A stretch of 64,000 nucleotides of DNA, taken from Bacillus timonensis (GTDB taxonomy: Bacteria; Bacillota; Bacilli; Bacillales; Bacillaceae_L). The notes under the pieces are model-generated. The model had not been told where the DNA came from. It did no database searches and saw only the letters and a list, made by a program, of their open reading frames with translations. This document shows positions 9,278 to 17,750 of this stretch, in pieces. The stretch's first letter is position 1; each line of letters begins with the position of its first letter. The stretch spans positions 682,001 to 746,000 of the forward strand of contig JAIVAN010000003.1 of assembly GCA_020171895.1 (NCBI GenBank). The letters are read 5' to 3'. Both the position numbers and the translations under genes were made by a program.

Positions 9278-10714
9278 TTATTTAGTTAACCCTTCTCTAA
9301 TTACATTTGTTCTTTTTTTAGGTGGTACATGTATAGCTTGGTTAGCTAATCCTTCAACCGCTTCTAATAATCCTTCATTAAAGCTTGGATGAGGATAAAA
9401 TGGGAATTTTAAGTCTTCTTCTCTAGCTACCATTTCAGATGATATGATGCCTGAACTTATCAGTTCTATTGCACCTTCTCCAATGCAATGTATTCCTAAA
9501 ATTCTTTCGGACTCTTTTTCTGAAATTACTTTTACAAACCCTTCCTTTTGTCCAGTGATAGCTGAGAATCCATTTGCTGTAAGTGGAAACTGTGATACTC
9601 GTACCTGGTCATACATATCTCTCGCTTCCTCTTCCGATAGACCTACAGTTGCTATCTGTGGTGTTGAGTGTACAACTCTTGGTAGAAATCTAATATCTAC
9701 TTCTGATTTCACCCCAGCAATCGTTTCTGCAGCTACCTTTCCTTGCTTTATTGCTAAAGTTGCAGATTTGGGCCCTTCTACTACATCACCAACTGCGAAG
9801 ATATTCGGTACTTTAGTTCGACCACAACTATCGACTTTTATAAAATGGTCATCATTAAATTCGAGTCCGAGTGATTGTAAACGTAGGTCTTCTATGTTTG
9901 GTGAGTGTATATGTGATATAAGAATGTAATCAGTTTCAAGTGAAATTCTTTCATCATTCTTTAACGCTGTTAGGACTACGGAATGATTAACGCATTCAAT
10001 TTCCTCAACAGAATTAACATGTAATAGTTGAATTTTCATTTTTTTTAGTAGTCTAATAACTTCTTTTTCGATAGATGAATCAAATCCAAATCCTTTATCA
10101 GATTCAAGCACGATGGAAACTTTACTTCCCAAATTACGAAACGCAATAGCCGTCTCCAAATGATAGAGACTATTACCATTAACTACTAGCCTTTCTGGGA
10201 TAGTTTTTAATTGATACAGCTCAGAAAAATCTAGTATTCTCTCACTTTCATATGGATTAATTATGTTAGCACCTGTAGCAATTACAGCATAATCAAATCT
10301 ATAAACTTCATAGCTATTTTCTGCTTCAACAGCTACCCGGTCATCGGAGAGAAATGAGGCAGATCCTCTCACTACCTCAATCTGATTTGCAGAACAAAGC
10401 TTTTTTATGCCCTCTCGTAATCCATCAATTACATTTGCCTTATTAGATTGAAATAATTCCATATCGAAAATGTTTGTTGAAGTATGAATTCCAAATAATT
10501 TCAAATTCTGAAGGTCTTTCATCTTCTTACCACTTTGACAAAACATTTTAGAAGGTATACATCCTTTATTTAAACAAACCCCACCTAATGATTCTTTTTC
10601 AATAAGAGTAACTTCTAATCCTAATTGCGCGGCCCTTATTGCGGTGTGATATCCCCCTGGTCCGCCTCCTAATATAATTAACTGCCTAGTATGAGCTAAT
10701 TCGCCTACTACCAT
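9278..10714 (-). CDS. Dihydrolipoyl dehydrogenase (E3) of the 2-oxoacid dehydrogenase complex
   Basis: A 478-residue FAD/NAD flavoprotein that reoxidises the lipoyl group of E2. It shows the FAD dinucleotide motif GGGPGGYHTA near residue 15, the redox-active disulfide GGVCLNKGCIPSK near 45, the second FAD motif AVGDV near 310 and the C-terminal dimer-interface HPSFNEGL with the catalytic His-Glu relation. Its ATG follows the E2 stop with no gap, so translation is probably coupled. It is the last gene of the five-gene operon. No strong terminator was seen after it. Confidence 0.92.
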   Translation of the reverse strand: MVVGELAHTRQLIILGGGPGGYHTAIRAAQLGLEVTLIEKESLGGVCLNKGCIPSKMFCQSGKKMKDLQNLKLFGIHTSTNIFDMELFQSNKANVIDGLREGIKKLCSANQIEVVRGSASFLSDDRVAVEAENSYEVYRFDYAVIATGANIINPYESERILDFSELYQLKTIPERLVVNGNSLYHLETAIAFRNLGSKVSIVLESDKGFGFDSSIEKEVIRLLKKMKIQLLHVNSVEEIECVNHSVVLTALKNDERISLETDYILISHIHSPNIEDLRLQSLGLEFNDDHFIKVDSCGRTKVPNIFAVGDVVEGPKSATLAIKQGKVAAETIAGVKSEVDIRFLPRVVHSTPQIATVGLSEEEARDMYDQVRVSQFPLTANGFSAITGQKEGFVKVISEKESERILGIHCIGEGAIELISSGIISSEMVAREEDLKFPFYPHPSFNEGLLEAVEGLANQAIHVPPKKRTNVIREGLTK

Positions 10715-11941
10715 TTATACCAACTCCACTGCCATCGAATAGGGATGTTCAATTAAATATTTCAACTTATTCGTAAAAGCTACTGCTGTTGCACCATCTG
10801 CTATTCTATGATCAAAAGACATCGACACATTCATCATTGATCGAATAATAATCTCATCTTTTGAATTTACTATGGGCATTTTTTTAGTCTTATGAAATGC
10901 AACTAAAGCGACTTCAGGATGATTAATAATCGGTGTTGCAGCTACACTACCTAAAGGCCCTACATTACTGATTGTGAATGTCCCTTTTGATAAATCTTTT
11001 AGTTTTAATTCATTCTTTTGAGCCCGTATTGTTAAATCCTTCATAGCATGATTAATTTCCAACACAGACATGTTCTCTACGTTGTGGATGACAGGTACAA
11101 TCAGACCTTCCTCAGCATCTGTGGCAATACCAATATTGTGTTCTTTCTCTAAAATAATTATTTCATTCTCTTCATCTAACTTTGAATTGAAGATAGGGAA
11201 CTGTTTTAGAGAAATTGAAAGTGCTTTAATAAAGAAAGCGACAATTGATATTCCTCGGTTACTTTCTTTTAGCTGCTTACAAACGTTAAGTAGTTCAGTA
11301 ACATCTATTTCCTCAAAATGAGTACAATGTGGAATGGTAAATAGAGACTTAGTCATTTTATTCGCAATCTGTTTTCTTCGATTTGAAAAAGGAATGGATT
11401 CTTTGATGGTGTTATTTTTAAGAGCTTTGTGAGATTCTGTGATGGTATTGTTTGAATTAACATCGTTAAATTCTTTAGAGGCCATTATTTCCTTGGTGTT
11501 TATATTTGTCTTCTTCTTTTTTGATTCTATAAAAGCATATATATCTTTATCAGTAATTCTACCTGCTGGACCTGAACCATTAACTAAACTCAAGTCAATA
11601 TCATTTTCTCTCGCTATTTTTCTTGTATAGGGGGCAGCTAATACTTGCTGATTTTTAATGGTACCGGTCTTCGTATCATGTTTAATGGTATTAACTCGAT
11701 TCCCTTCTTCTGTTTCAATTAATAATATAGTACTTCCAATAAGAACCCGATCACCTTGCCCAACCTTTATCTCTTTTACTATACCAGATGAAGGTGAGGG
11801 AATTTCAGCAACCATTTTGTCTGTTTGTACTTCTACAAGTGGTTGATCTGGCTTTACAACATCACCAACAGAGACAAGAAAATGGACAATATCAGCTTCT
11901 GTCATTCCTTCCCCAATATCATGTAGCTTCACTTCAACCAC
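10715..11941 (-). CDS. Dihydrolipoamide acyltransferase (E2) of a 2-oxoacid dehydrogenase complex
   Basis: A 408-residue E2 core with one N-terminal lipoyl domain (lipoylated Lys in VQTDKMVAEI, near residue 44), an E3-binding domain (AAPYTRKIARENDID near 105), a Ser/Asn/Lys-rich linker and a C-terminal catalytic acyltransferase domain with DHRIADGATA near 375. Single-lipoyl E2s with this motif are typical of branched-chain or pyruvate complexes of bacilli; acyl specificity cannot be read from sequence by eye. The start is GUG with AAGGGGTGA five bases before it. It sits 11 bp after E1-beta. Confidence 0.92.
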   Translation of the reverse strand: MVEVKLHDIGEGMTEADIVHFLVSVGDVVKPDQPLVEVQTDKMVAEIPSPSSGIVKEIKVGQGDRVLIGSTILLIETEEGNRVNTIKHDTKTGTIKNQQVLAAPYTRKIARENDIDLSLVNGSGPAGRITDKDIYAFIESKKKKTNINTKEIMASKEFNDVNSNNTITESHKALKNNTIKESIPFSNRRKQIANKMTKSLFTIPHCTHFEEIDVTELLNVCKQLKESNRGISIVAFFIKALSISLKQFPIFNSKLDEENEIIILEKEHNIGIATDAEEGLIVPVIHNVENMSVLEINHAMKDLTIRAQKNELKLKDLSKGTFTISNVGPLGSVAATPIINHPEVALVAFHKTKKMPIVNSKDEIIIRSMMNVSMSFDHRIADGATAVAFTNKLKYLIEHPYSMAVELV

Positions 11942-11952
11942 AAAATCACCCC

Positions 11953-12948
11953 TTAAAAATTCACAACTTTTTCTATTGCTTTTTCGACTCGTTCAGTTGT
12001 TGGTAGATAATGATCTTCAAATCCAAAAAACGGAACAGGAACATCAAATCCAGTTACACGCTCTATTGGCGCTTTCATATATAAAAAGGAAGTGTCATTA
12101 ATAATTGATAATACATCATTTCCTACTCCACCAGTTGCATGTGCTTCATGGACTATAACTGCTCTTCCAGTTTTTTGAACAGACTTTGAGATTATATCTT
12201 TGTCGATAGGATAAAGAGTTCGTAAGTCGATTACATCACAAGTAATATTTTGCTTTTGCATGTTTTGTGCAGCTTGTTCTGCAACTTGGACCATAGCTCC
12301 CCAGCTAATCAATGTGACATCCTCGCCTTCACTCACCATTCTTCCCTTTCCAATTTCAATTGAATACTTTTCCTCTGGGACATCTTCTCTTGTTGAGCGG
12401 TAACAACGCATAGATTCCATAAATATAACCGGGTCCGGATCTTCAATACTAGCAATAAGTAATCCTTTCGCGTCGTAAGGACTAGAAGGACACACAACTT
12501 TAACACCTGGCATATGTGTGAAGATAGTTTCAATACTGTCTGAGTGTATTTCAGGTGCTCTAACTCCAGCACCATATGGAGCCCTAATTACCATAGGTAC
12601 CGTGAAATGTCCCATCGTTCTGGATCTTAATCTTGAAACATGAGTCATAATTTGTTCGTAAGCTGGATAGATAAATCCCATAAATTGAATCTCTATAACG
12701 GGAATAAAACCATTAATTGCTAACCCTAGACCAGTTCCAACAATCCCCGCTTCGCTTAAAGGAGTATCAATTACCCTATCTTCTCCAAACTCTTCCTGTA
12801 GACCATCTGTTGCTCTAAATACTCCTCCGTTTTTGCCAATATCCTCTCCAAGTAACAAAATCTCTTTTCGTTCACGCATAATTGTTGATAATCCGTCCGT
12901 TATTGCTTGAACAAGTGTTAATTTTTTTGTTTTAGTTGCAGTATGCAA
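11953..12948 (-). CDS. 2-oxoacid dehydrogenase E1 component, beta subunit
   Basis: A 331-residue transketolase-like subunit that forms the TPP active site with E1-alpha. It shows LLGEDIGKNGGVFRATDGL near 35, DTPLSEAGIVGTGLGLA near 65, and the C-terminal domain with VHEAHATGGVGNDV. The GUG nine bases upstream is part of AGGAGGTG, so a UUG at 12946-12948, six bases after that site, is the likely start. It is 12 bp from E1-alpha in the same operon. Pyruvate, branched-chain and aryl-pyruvate use are all possible. Confidence 0.92.
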   Translation of the reverse strand: MHTATKTKKLTLVQAITDGLSTIMRERKEILLLGEDIGKNGGVFRATDGLQEEFGEDRVIDTPLSEAGIVGTGLGLAINGFIPVIEIQFMGFIYPAYEQIMTHVSRLRSRTMGHFTVPMVIRAPYGAGVRAPEIHSDSIETIFTHMPGVKVVCPSSPYDAKGLLIASIEDPDPVIFMESMRCYRSTREDVPEEKYSIEIGKGRMVSEGEDVTLISWGAMVQVAEQAAQNMQKQNITCDVIDLRTLYPIDKDIISKSVQKTGRAVIVHEAHATGGVGNDVLSIINDTSFLYMKAPIERVTGFDVPVPFFGFEDHYLPTTERVEKAIEKVVNF

Positions 12949-12960
12949 ATGACTCACCTC

Positions 12961-14013
12961 CTATTTTTGAAGTAAACTTCTCTTCTGTTCTTCAATTGTC
13001 CACGTTGGAGTTGCAAAAACATAATCAAACATATCACTTGGATTTGCCTTTGGAAATTTTTCCATTTCCTCTACAGCAGAATCTATTTCCGAAGCGGCTA
13101 ACTTTTCCATTTCCTCTACCCAGTCTTGTTCCCAATACCCCTTCTTTTTCATTAATCTTTCAATACGAAGCAATGGGTCCCTTTCCTTCCAAGTTTCTTT
13201 ACTTTCTATCTGATTACGATATTTTGTTGGATCATCAGCAGTCGTATGTGCACCCATCCTCCAAGTAACTGCTTCAATTAATGTTGGTCCTAATCCATTC
13301 CTTGCTCGTTCAGCAGCTTTTAACGTCTCAAAATATACACAGAAAACATCATTACCATCAATTCGAACACTAGGTATATCATAAGCTAGCGCTTTTTGAG
13401 CTATTGTTTTTGTTTTCATTTGCTTTTCTATTGGGACTGATATTGCATATGAATTATTTTGATTGAAGAAAATGACTGGTGCATTAAACACACTTGCAAA
13501 GTTCAATCCTTCATGAAAATCTCCTTCTGACGTTGCACCGTCTCCAAAATAAACAAGTGAGATATTATCCGTTCCTTTTTTTTGCTCAGCCATTGCTGCT
13601 CCTACAGCGTGAGGCAATTGAGTCGCAATTGGTATTCCAGGAGGAAATATTTTTCTACCTGATGGTGGAATACACCCTTCATTCCTACCATTCCAAAATA
13701 ACAATATGTTTCTTAGTGAATGTCCAAAAACAAATGCTGCTCCATGGTCTCGATATGTAGGAAACAACCAATCAGTTGATTTTAATGCTAGGGCACTTCC
13801 TACTTGTGAAGCCTCTTGTCCTTCATAGGGAGCGTACGTTCCAATTCTTCCCTGTCTTTGTAAACTGATTGCTTTACGATCAAGCATCCTTAGCTTTAAG
13901 AGGTTTTTATAAAAGAGTCGACATCGATCTATCGTCACTTTATCTTCCATTCCACCGCTGCAGACATCACCTTCTGGATTAATTAATTGTTTAATAGGGA
14001 ATTGTTCTTCCAT
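12961..14013 (-). CDS. 2-oxoacid dehydrogenase E1 component, alpha subunit
   Basis: A 350-residue TPP-binding subunit. The TPP motif runs from FGDGATSEGDFHE (near 160) to FNQNNSYAIS (near 190); YRDHGAA near 90 and the phosphorylation-loop equivalent RMGAHTTADDPTKYR near 265 are present. Closest in appearance to PdhA-type E1-alpha of Firmicutes. It lies 14 bp after the phenylalanine-type dehydrogenase and leads E1-beta, E2 and E3. This context argues that its substrate is the 2-oxoacid made by that dehydrogenase rather than pyruvate; this is inference. Confidence 0.92.
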   Translation of the reverse strand: MEEQFPIKQLINPEGDVCSGGMEDKVTIDRCRLFYKNLLKLRMLDRKAISLQRQGRIGTYAPYEGQEASQVGSALALKSTDWLFPTYRDHGAAFVFGHSLRNILLFWNGRNEGCIPPSGRKIFPPGIPIATQLPHAVGAAMAEQKKGTDNISLVYFGDGATSEGDFHEGLNFASVFNAPVIFFNQNNSYAISVPIEKQMKTKTIAQKALAYDIPSVRIDGNDVFCVYFETLKAAERARNGLGPTLIEAVTWRMGAHTTADDPTKYRNQIESKETWKERDPLLRIERLMKKKGYWEQDWVEEMEKLAASEIDSAVEEMEKFPKANPSDMFDYVFATPTWTIEEQKRSLLQK

Positions 14014-14026
14014 CTAATCACCTCTT

Positions 14027-15190
14027 TTAGTTTCTTACATTCCACTTTGGACGCTTATGGTGCGAAAAGAAGCTATTACGACGTTTTCGACTTTCTATTC
14101 TTCTTTCACAATATTCATTAGCTGCAGCTACAGTTGTAATATTACTAGTGTCAGCTTCTTTATAAATAGAAAGTAAAGAGTCATAGATTGCTTGGGTTTT
14201 CTTTAATACCCTCTCTTTATTAGGTTCATATAATTCATCAGCAACTTGTATTAATCCACCACTATTAACTATATAATCAGGTGCGTATAAAATTCCTTTC
14301 TTTTGTAGCTTTTCTCCATGACTTTCATTTAATAATTGATTATTAGCTGATCCAACAATTGCACTAGCCTTCAACTGATCAATCGTATCATCATTTATAA
14401 TTCCACCTAATGCGCACGGTACAAATATATCAGCGTCTACTTGATATATTTCATCTAGTCCAACCACTTTAATTAAGTTACCAATTTCTTTTGACATTTC
14501 AACAAGCTCAGCAATTACATTTTGATTAATATCACTCACATAGAGATCTGCTCCTTGCTCTAACAGTGTTTGAGCAACTTTAAACCCTACTTTACCTAGT
14601 CCTTGAATCGCATATGATTTACCAAACAATTCATCTTTTCCCCATAACATTTTGTTTGTTGCCTGAAGCCCATAAATTACACCTAATGCAGTAGGAATCG
14701 ATGAATCTCCACTTCCCCCATAACTCTCCGGTACTCCAACAATACAATTTGTTTCACGAAGGGCATGTAGGAAGTCTTCAGGTGTAGTACCCATATCTGT
14801 CCCTGTATAAAATCTACCACTTAGCGAATCTACAAATTGACCAAAAGCTCGAAATAGTTCAGGTGATTTATCTTTTTGCGGGTCTCCAATAATTACTGCT
14901 TTACCTCCACCAAAGTCAACATCTGCTGCTGCACATTTATACGTCATGCCTTTAGAAAGTCGAAGTACATCTTCCAATGCAGCATCAAACGACGCATAAG
15001 GTTGCATCCTACATCCACCTAAAGCTGGCCCTAAAGTAGTATTATGAATTGCAATAATAGCCTTTAGACCACTTTCAGGATCATTGCATATCACTACTTG
15101 TTCATGTCCGCTAATTTTTTCAAACATATCGATTGATTCACTCCCAACTGTCTTCGAATCTCCAAAAGGAAACGCTTTCATTTTTTGCAT
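14027..15190 (-). CDS. Phenylalanine dehydrogenase-type Glu/Leu/Phe/Val dehydrogenase
   Basis: A 387-residue NAD-dependent amino-acid dehydrogenase. It has the glycine-rich GPALGGCRM near 60, the catalytic-Lys region [18 protein letters not shown] near 85, and the NAD motif GLGKVG near 205. As I recall it, Bacillus badius phenylalanine dehydrogenase is very similar throughout, down to the C-terminal RRNSFF and KPKW-RN tail, which LeuDH lacks. The reaction would be L-Phe to phenylpyruvate. Start choice is open: ATGs lie at 15190, 15181 and 15127. None has a normally spaced site, but GAGGTGA is brought close to 15190 by an intervening hairpin. It leads the E1/E2/E3 genes. Confidence 0.88.
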   Translation of the reverse strand: MQKMKAFPFGDSKTVGSESIDMFEKISGHEQVVICNDPESGLKAIIAIHNTTLGPALGGCRMQPYASFDAALEDVLRLSKGMTYKCAAADVDFGGGKAVIIGDPQKDKSPELFRAFGQFVDSLSGRFYTGTDMGTTPEDFLHALRETNCIVGVPESYGGSGDSSIPTALGVIYGLQATNKMLWGKDELFGKSYAIQGLGKVGFKVAQTLLEQGADLYVSDINQNVIAELVEMSKEIGNLIKVVGLDEIYQVDADIFVPCALGGIINDDTIDQLKASAIVGSANNQLLNESHGEKLQKKGILYAPDYIVNSGGLIQVADELYEPNKERVLKKTQAIYDSLLSIYKEADTSNITTVAAANEYCERRIESRKRRNSFFSHHKRPKWNVRN

Positions 15191-15196
15191 AAAACA

Positions 15197-15223
15197 ATGT
15201 CAGCCGTGCTGACATTTCACCTC
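15197..15223 (-). promoter_or_regulatory. Ribosome binding site separated from its start by a hairpin
   Basis: Leftward, GAGGTGA (15217-15223) is followed by an 8-bp stem ATGTCAGC/GCTGACAT with loop ACG (15197-15215), then TGTTTT and the ATG at 15190. If the hairpin folds, the effective site-to-start spacing is about 8 bases. The hairpin itself contains an ATG that opens a 25-codon frame overlapping the dehydrogenase gene. Confidence 0.55.
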
Positions 15224-15320
15224 ACATATTATTAAATTTTATAGTTTCCGATAAGTTTCCAATAGAAAGCAATGTCTTATAACTCTGATTAACATCAGGT
15301 TAAGTATTTTATTTTTCAAG

Positions 15321-15563
15321 TGCAATTGAGAATATGCACCATGGAGGGTAAGAATGTGTTCTTGTTTCTTTTAGATTGTTGAATTCTTGTTCATTAGCTG
15401 TGTTAACCGTAGTGGAAGAACCGATACTCCTGCGGGAGATGCGCTGGACTGGAGAAGAACCCACAGGCGAAGCCGAGGAGGCTCCAGGAGCGCCCCGCGG
15501 AAAGCGAGGTTCCTGCAACGCAGATTAACACCCCTTATACAGAGTTGTATTTTCAGGGTAGCC
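15321..15563 (-). repeat. Structured repeat element, copy 3 (inverted)
   Basis: Opposite orientation to copies 1 and 2. It begins with CTACCCTGAA (15552-15561 read leftward) and carries the same core arms and the tail CCATGGTG...AATTGCA, but lacks the terminal CTACCCTGAA. It lies 131 bp upstream of the dehydrogenase start. Copies 2 and 3 therefore flank the five-gene operon as inverted repeats. Confidence 0.88.
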
Positions 15564-15736
15564 TTTTAAAAATAAAAGTATTACACAAATAAAACAAAAC
15601 GTTATATTAACGTCATATTATCATTTTAAGCTTTTAATTGTCAATAAATTGCAAAGATTTGCATTTTAATTAGGGGAGGATTTAGATATTAATATGGATA
15701 AAAATTGATAACACGTTGACAGGAAGACTCAAAATA

Positions 15737-15770
15737 GAAAATGAAGTGATTTCTATATCACTTCATTTTC
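15737..15770 (-). terminator. Terminator of the nitronate monooxygenase-like gene
   Basis: A perfect 14-bp stem GAAAATGAAGTGAT/ATCACTTCATTTTC with a 6-base loop; the gene's stop codon lies within it. AT-rich ends supply the T tract. Confidence 0.65.
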
Positions 15771-16708
15771 TTATTCATTAAAGATATTCTACTTTTCGCA
15801 TCACTTATGATGCCTTCCAATAAATTCTCTACAGTAGGTAAGTCCGAAATTAACCCGGAAATTTGCCCACCATTAATAAAGCCAGAACGAAGATCACCTT
15901 CTAGCGCTCCAATTTTATGATGTCTCTCTGATGTTACTTCTTCAAACTCTTCTAAACTTACACCTTTTTTCTCTAAATCTATTAAACTGTCTACTGAAGG
16001 AGTGTGTAGTAACCTTCTAATCTTCCCTACAGATCTACCGACAATACGAGTATCTATATCAGAAGCATCTATCACTCTTTGTTTATAATGATCATGAAAC
16101 GGTGCTTCTTTTGTTGCAATAAATCTCGTGCCCATTTGAATTCCACAAGCCCCCAGCATAAGTACAGCTGCCAGGCCTCTTCCGTCAGCAATACCACCTG
16201 CCGCAACAACAGGAATCGACACTCTATCTACGATTTGTGGAATTAAAGTTATAGTTGTTGATTCAAAAGTGGAGTTAATCCCAGCTGCTTCATAACCTTC
16301 TGCGACAATAATATCAACACCGAGTTTTTCTGCCTTTACAGCTTGTTTTGTTGTTCCAACCACAGATAATATCTTAACCTGTTTTTCCTTGAGTATTGGA
16401 ATAATTTTTGATGGATTACCTGCTGACAGCGAAACAACTGGAATTTTATAAGAGATGATAAGATTGATAATCTCTTGTAAATAAGGGGTCACATTTATTG
16501 GTATATTTAAAGCAATTGGCTTTTCAGTTAACTTTAGAGCTTCCTTAATCATTCCTTCAACTTCATCTGGATTTAATGTACCAACTCCTAATGTCCCTAA
16601 ACCACCTGCATTTGATACCGATGCTGTAAGTACAGCATTGCTAATATTGCCCATACCACCTTGAATGATGGGATATTGAATTCCTAGCATTTCACATAGT
16701 TGGTTCAT
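15758..16708 (-). CDS. Nitronate monooxygenase/FabK-like flavoprotein
   Basis: A 316-residue FMN TIM-barrel protein of the 2-nitropropane dioxygenase family. It opens with LGIQYPIIQGGMGNIS, and has AAGGIADGRG near 170 and the phosphate-binding MGTRFIATKE near 195. The usual EAGGH catalytic segment reads EGYEAAGIN, so the family's catalytic His is replaced by Asn; it may therefore not be a true nitronate oxidase. The ATG at 16706-16708 is preferred over a GUG 6 nt upstream because of the AGGGCTGG site. It follows paaX on the same strand and could belong to its transcript. Confidence 0.82.
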   Translation of the reverse strand: MNQLCEMLGIQYPIIQGGMGNISNAVLTASVSNAGGLGTLGVGTLNPDEVEGMIKEALKLTEKPIALNIPINVTPYLQEIINLIISYKIPVVSLSAGNPSKIIPILKEKQVKILSVVGTTKQAVKAEKLGVDIIVAEGYEAAGINSTFESTTITLIPQIVDRVSIPVVAAGGIADGRGLAAVLMLGACGIQMGTRFIATKEAPFHDHYKQRVIDASDIDTRIVGRSVGKIRRLLHTPSVDSLIDLEKKGVSLEEFEEVTSERHHKIGALEGDLRSGFINGGQISGLISDLPTVENLLEGIISDAKSRISLMNKKMK

Positions 16709-16761
16709 TTTCACCAGCCCTTTTTATCATGATAAAAACCATTACCATTTTCTATGAAAAA

Positions 16762-17655
16762 CTAATTTTCAGGAAGCATTAATGGGTGACTTAACACATT
16801 GTAGTCTTCATCTTTTGTAATGTTTTCATTTCCTTCTTTAAAGACCATTTCAAAAAAACGATTAGCTGGCTCTGCTAACTCTTTATAATAATCTGCAAAT
16901 AAGGCTGCTGCGTGACTTCCTAACCAGTGATCTGGAAGTAGCTGCTCTGGTAAACCTGGATCTATAAATAAAAATTTACGATACTCATGAACTAGTTTTG
17001 TTCTTTCAACAAAACATTCAGCATCTGACATTTCTTTTCGAGAAATTTTATTTTTATGAATCACATATTGTTTACTGTACTCTTCAATGAATTGGTTATA
17101 TTTATGATTAATTTCATTGAGGTCCCAACATTGTTCAACCAGACGTTGATTTTCAGAAGGACCATCATAGGTAGAAACGAAAAAATGCACATATTCTCCA
17201 ACCATGTATTTATCCACCAGTGCATGAACTTGCTTATTTAAGTTATTTGGAGAAATCCAAAAACTATTAGATAGAGTGCCAAACCCACTCCATACTAGTT
17301 CCTTTCTTAATTCATCTCGAACATTTCTAATATCCTCTGGAATATTGTAAATCAGAATTCTCCACTGTCCATCCCATTCGTCAGGTCTTAATTTAAAAAT
17401 CCGATTTGCAGCTTCTTCCATCCTACTGATACCTTGTTCTGTAAGGTAATAATAACTTTTGTTTCCTTCTTTTTTTGAAGTAACCCAACCTTGCTTATTC
17501 ATTCTTGAAATAGCTGCTCGAACTGACTGTTCATTGTGACCAAATTCCTTTAATAGTTGGATAAGGCTACCTATCCAAATTTCATTGCCATAATGTCTAA
17601 TGTAATCACCGTATAAAGTAAATATCATTGACCTTGTATTTAAATTACTATTCAT
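16762..17655 (-). CDS. paaX: PaaX family transcriptional repressor of phenylacetate catabolism
   Basis: A 297-residue regulator. The N-terminal winged helix (residues 8-70) contains GNEIWIGSLIQLLKEFG and QSVRAAISRMNKQGW, followed by the PaaX ligand-binding and C-terminal domains (DEWDGQWRILIYNIPE near 93). PaaX proteins bind paa promoters and are released by phenylacetyl-CoA. It lies 95 bp beyond the last gene of the paa operon. A GTGTAT-GAAT-ATACAC palindrome sits just upstream, a candidate autoregulatory site. Length and motifs are typical. Confidence 0.93.
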   Translation of the reverse strand: MNSNLNTRSMIFTLYGDYIRHYGNEIWIGSLIQLLKEFGHNEQSVRAAISRMNKQGWVTSKKEGNKSYYYLTEQGISRMEEAANRIFKLRPDEWDGQWRILIYNIPEDIRNVRDELRKELVWSGFGTLSNSFWISPNNLNKQVHALVDKYMVGEYVHFFVSTYDGPSENQRLVEQCWDLNEINHKYNQFIEEYSKQYVIHKNKISRKEMSDAECFVERTKLVHEYRKFLFIDPGLPEQLLPDHWLGSHAAALFADYYKELAEPANRFFEMVFKEGNENITKDEDYNVLSHPLMLPEN

Positions 17656-17674
17656 CTTTCTAACATCCTCTATT

Positions 17675-17736
17675 GTGTATGAATATACACCTCATTTACT
17701 ATACTTTATCTTATCAAAACTAAAAATCGTTCACAA
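17675..17736 (-). promoter_or_regulatory. Candidate paaX promoter and operator
   Basis: Leftward: TTGTGA (17731-17736), 17-bp spacer, TAAGAT (17708-17713). Downstream of the likely start point is the palindrome GTGTAT-GAAT-ATACAC (17675-17690). Its TGTAT/ATACA half-sites also occur in the inverted repeat at the paaA promoter. Confidence 0.45.
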
Positions 17737-17750
17737 ATCTTATCCAAAAA

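Noticed and set aside
9255-9283. AAATAATCA/TGATTATTT inverted repeat at the end of the E3 gene
   Set aside because: Purely AT-rich with no T tract that suits a terminator; may be chance in this base composition.
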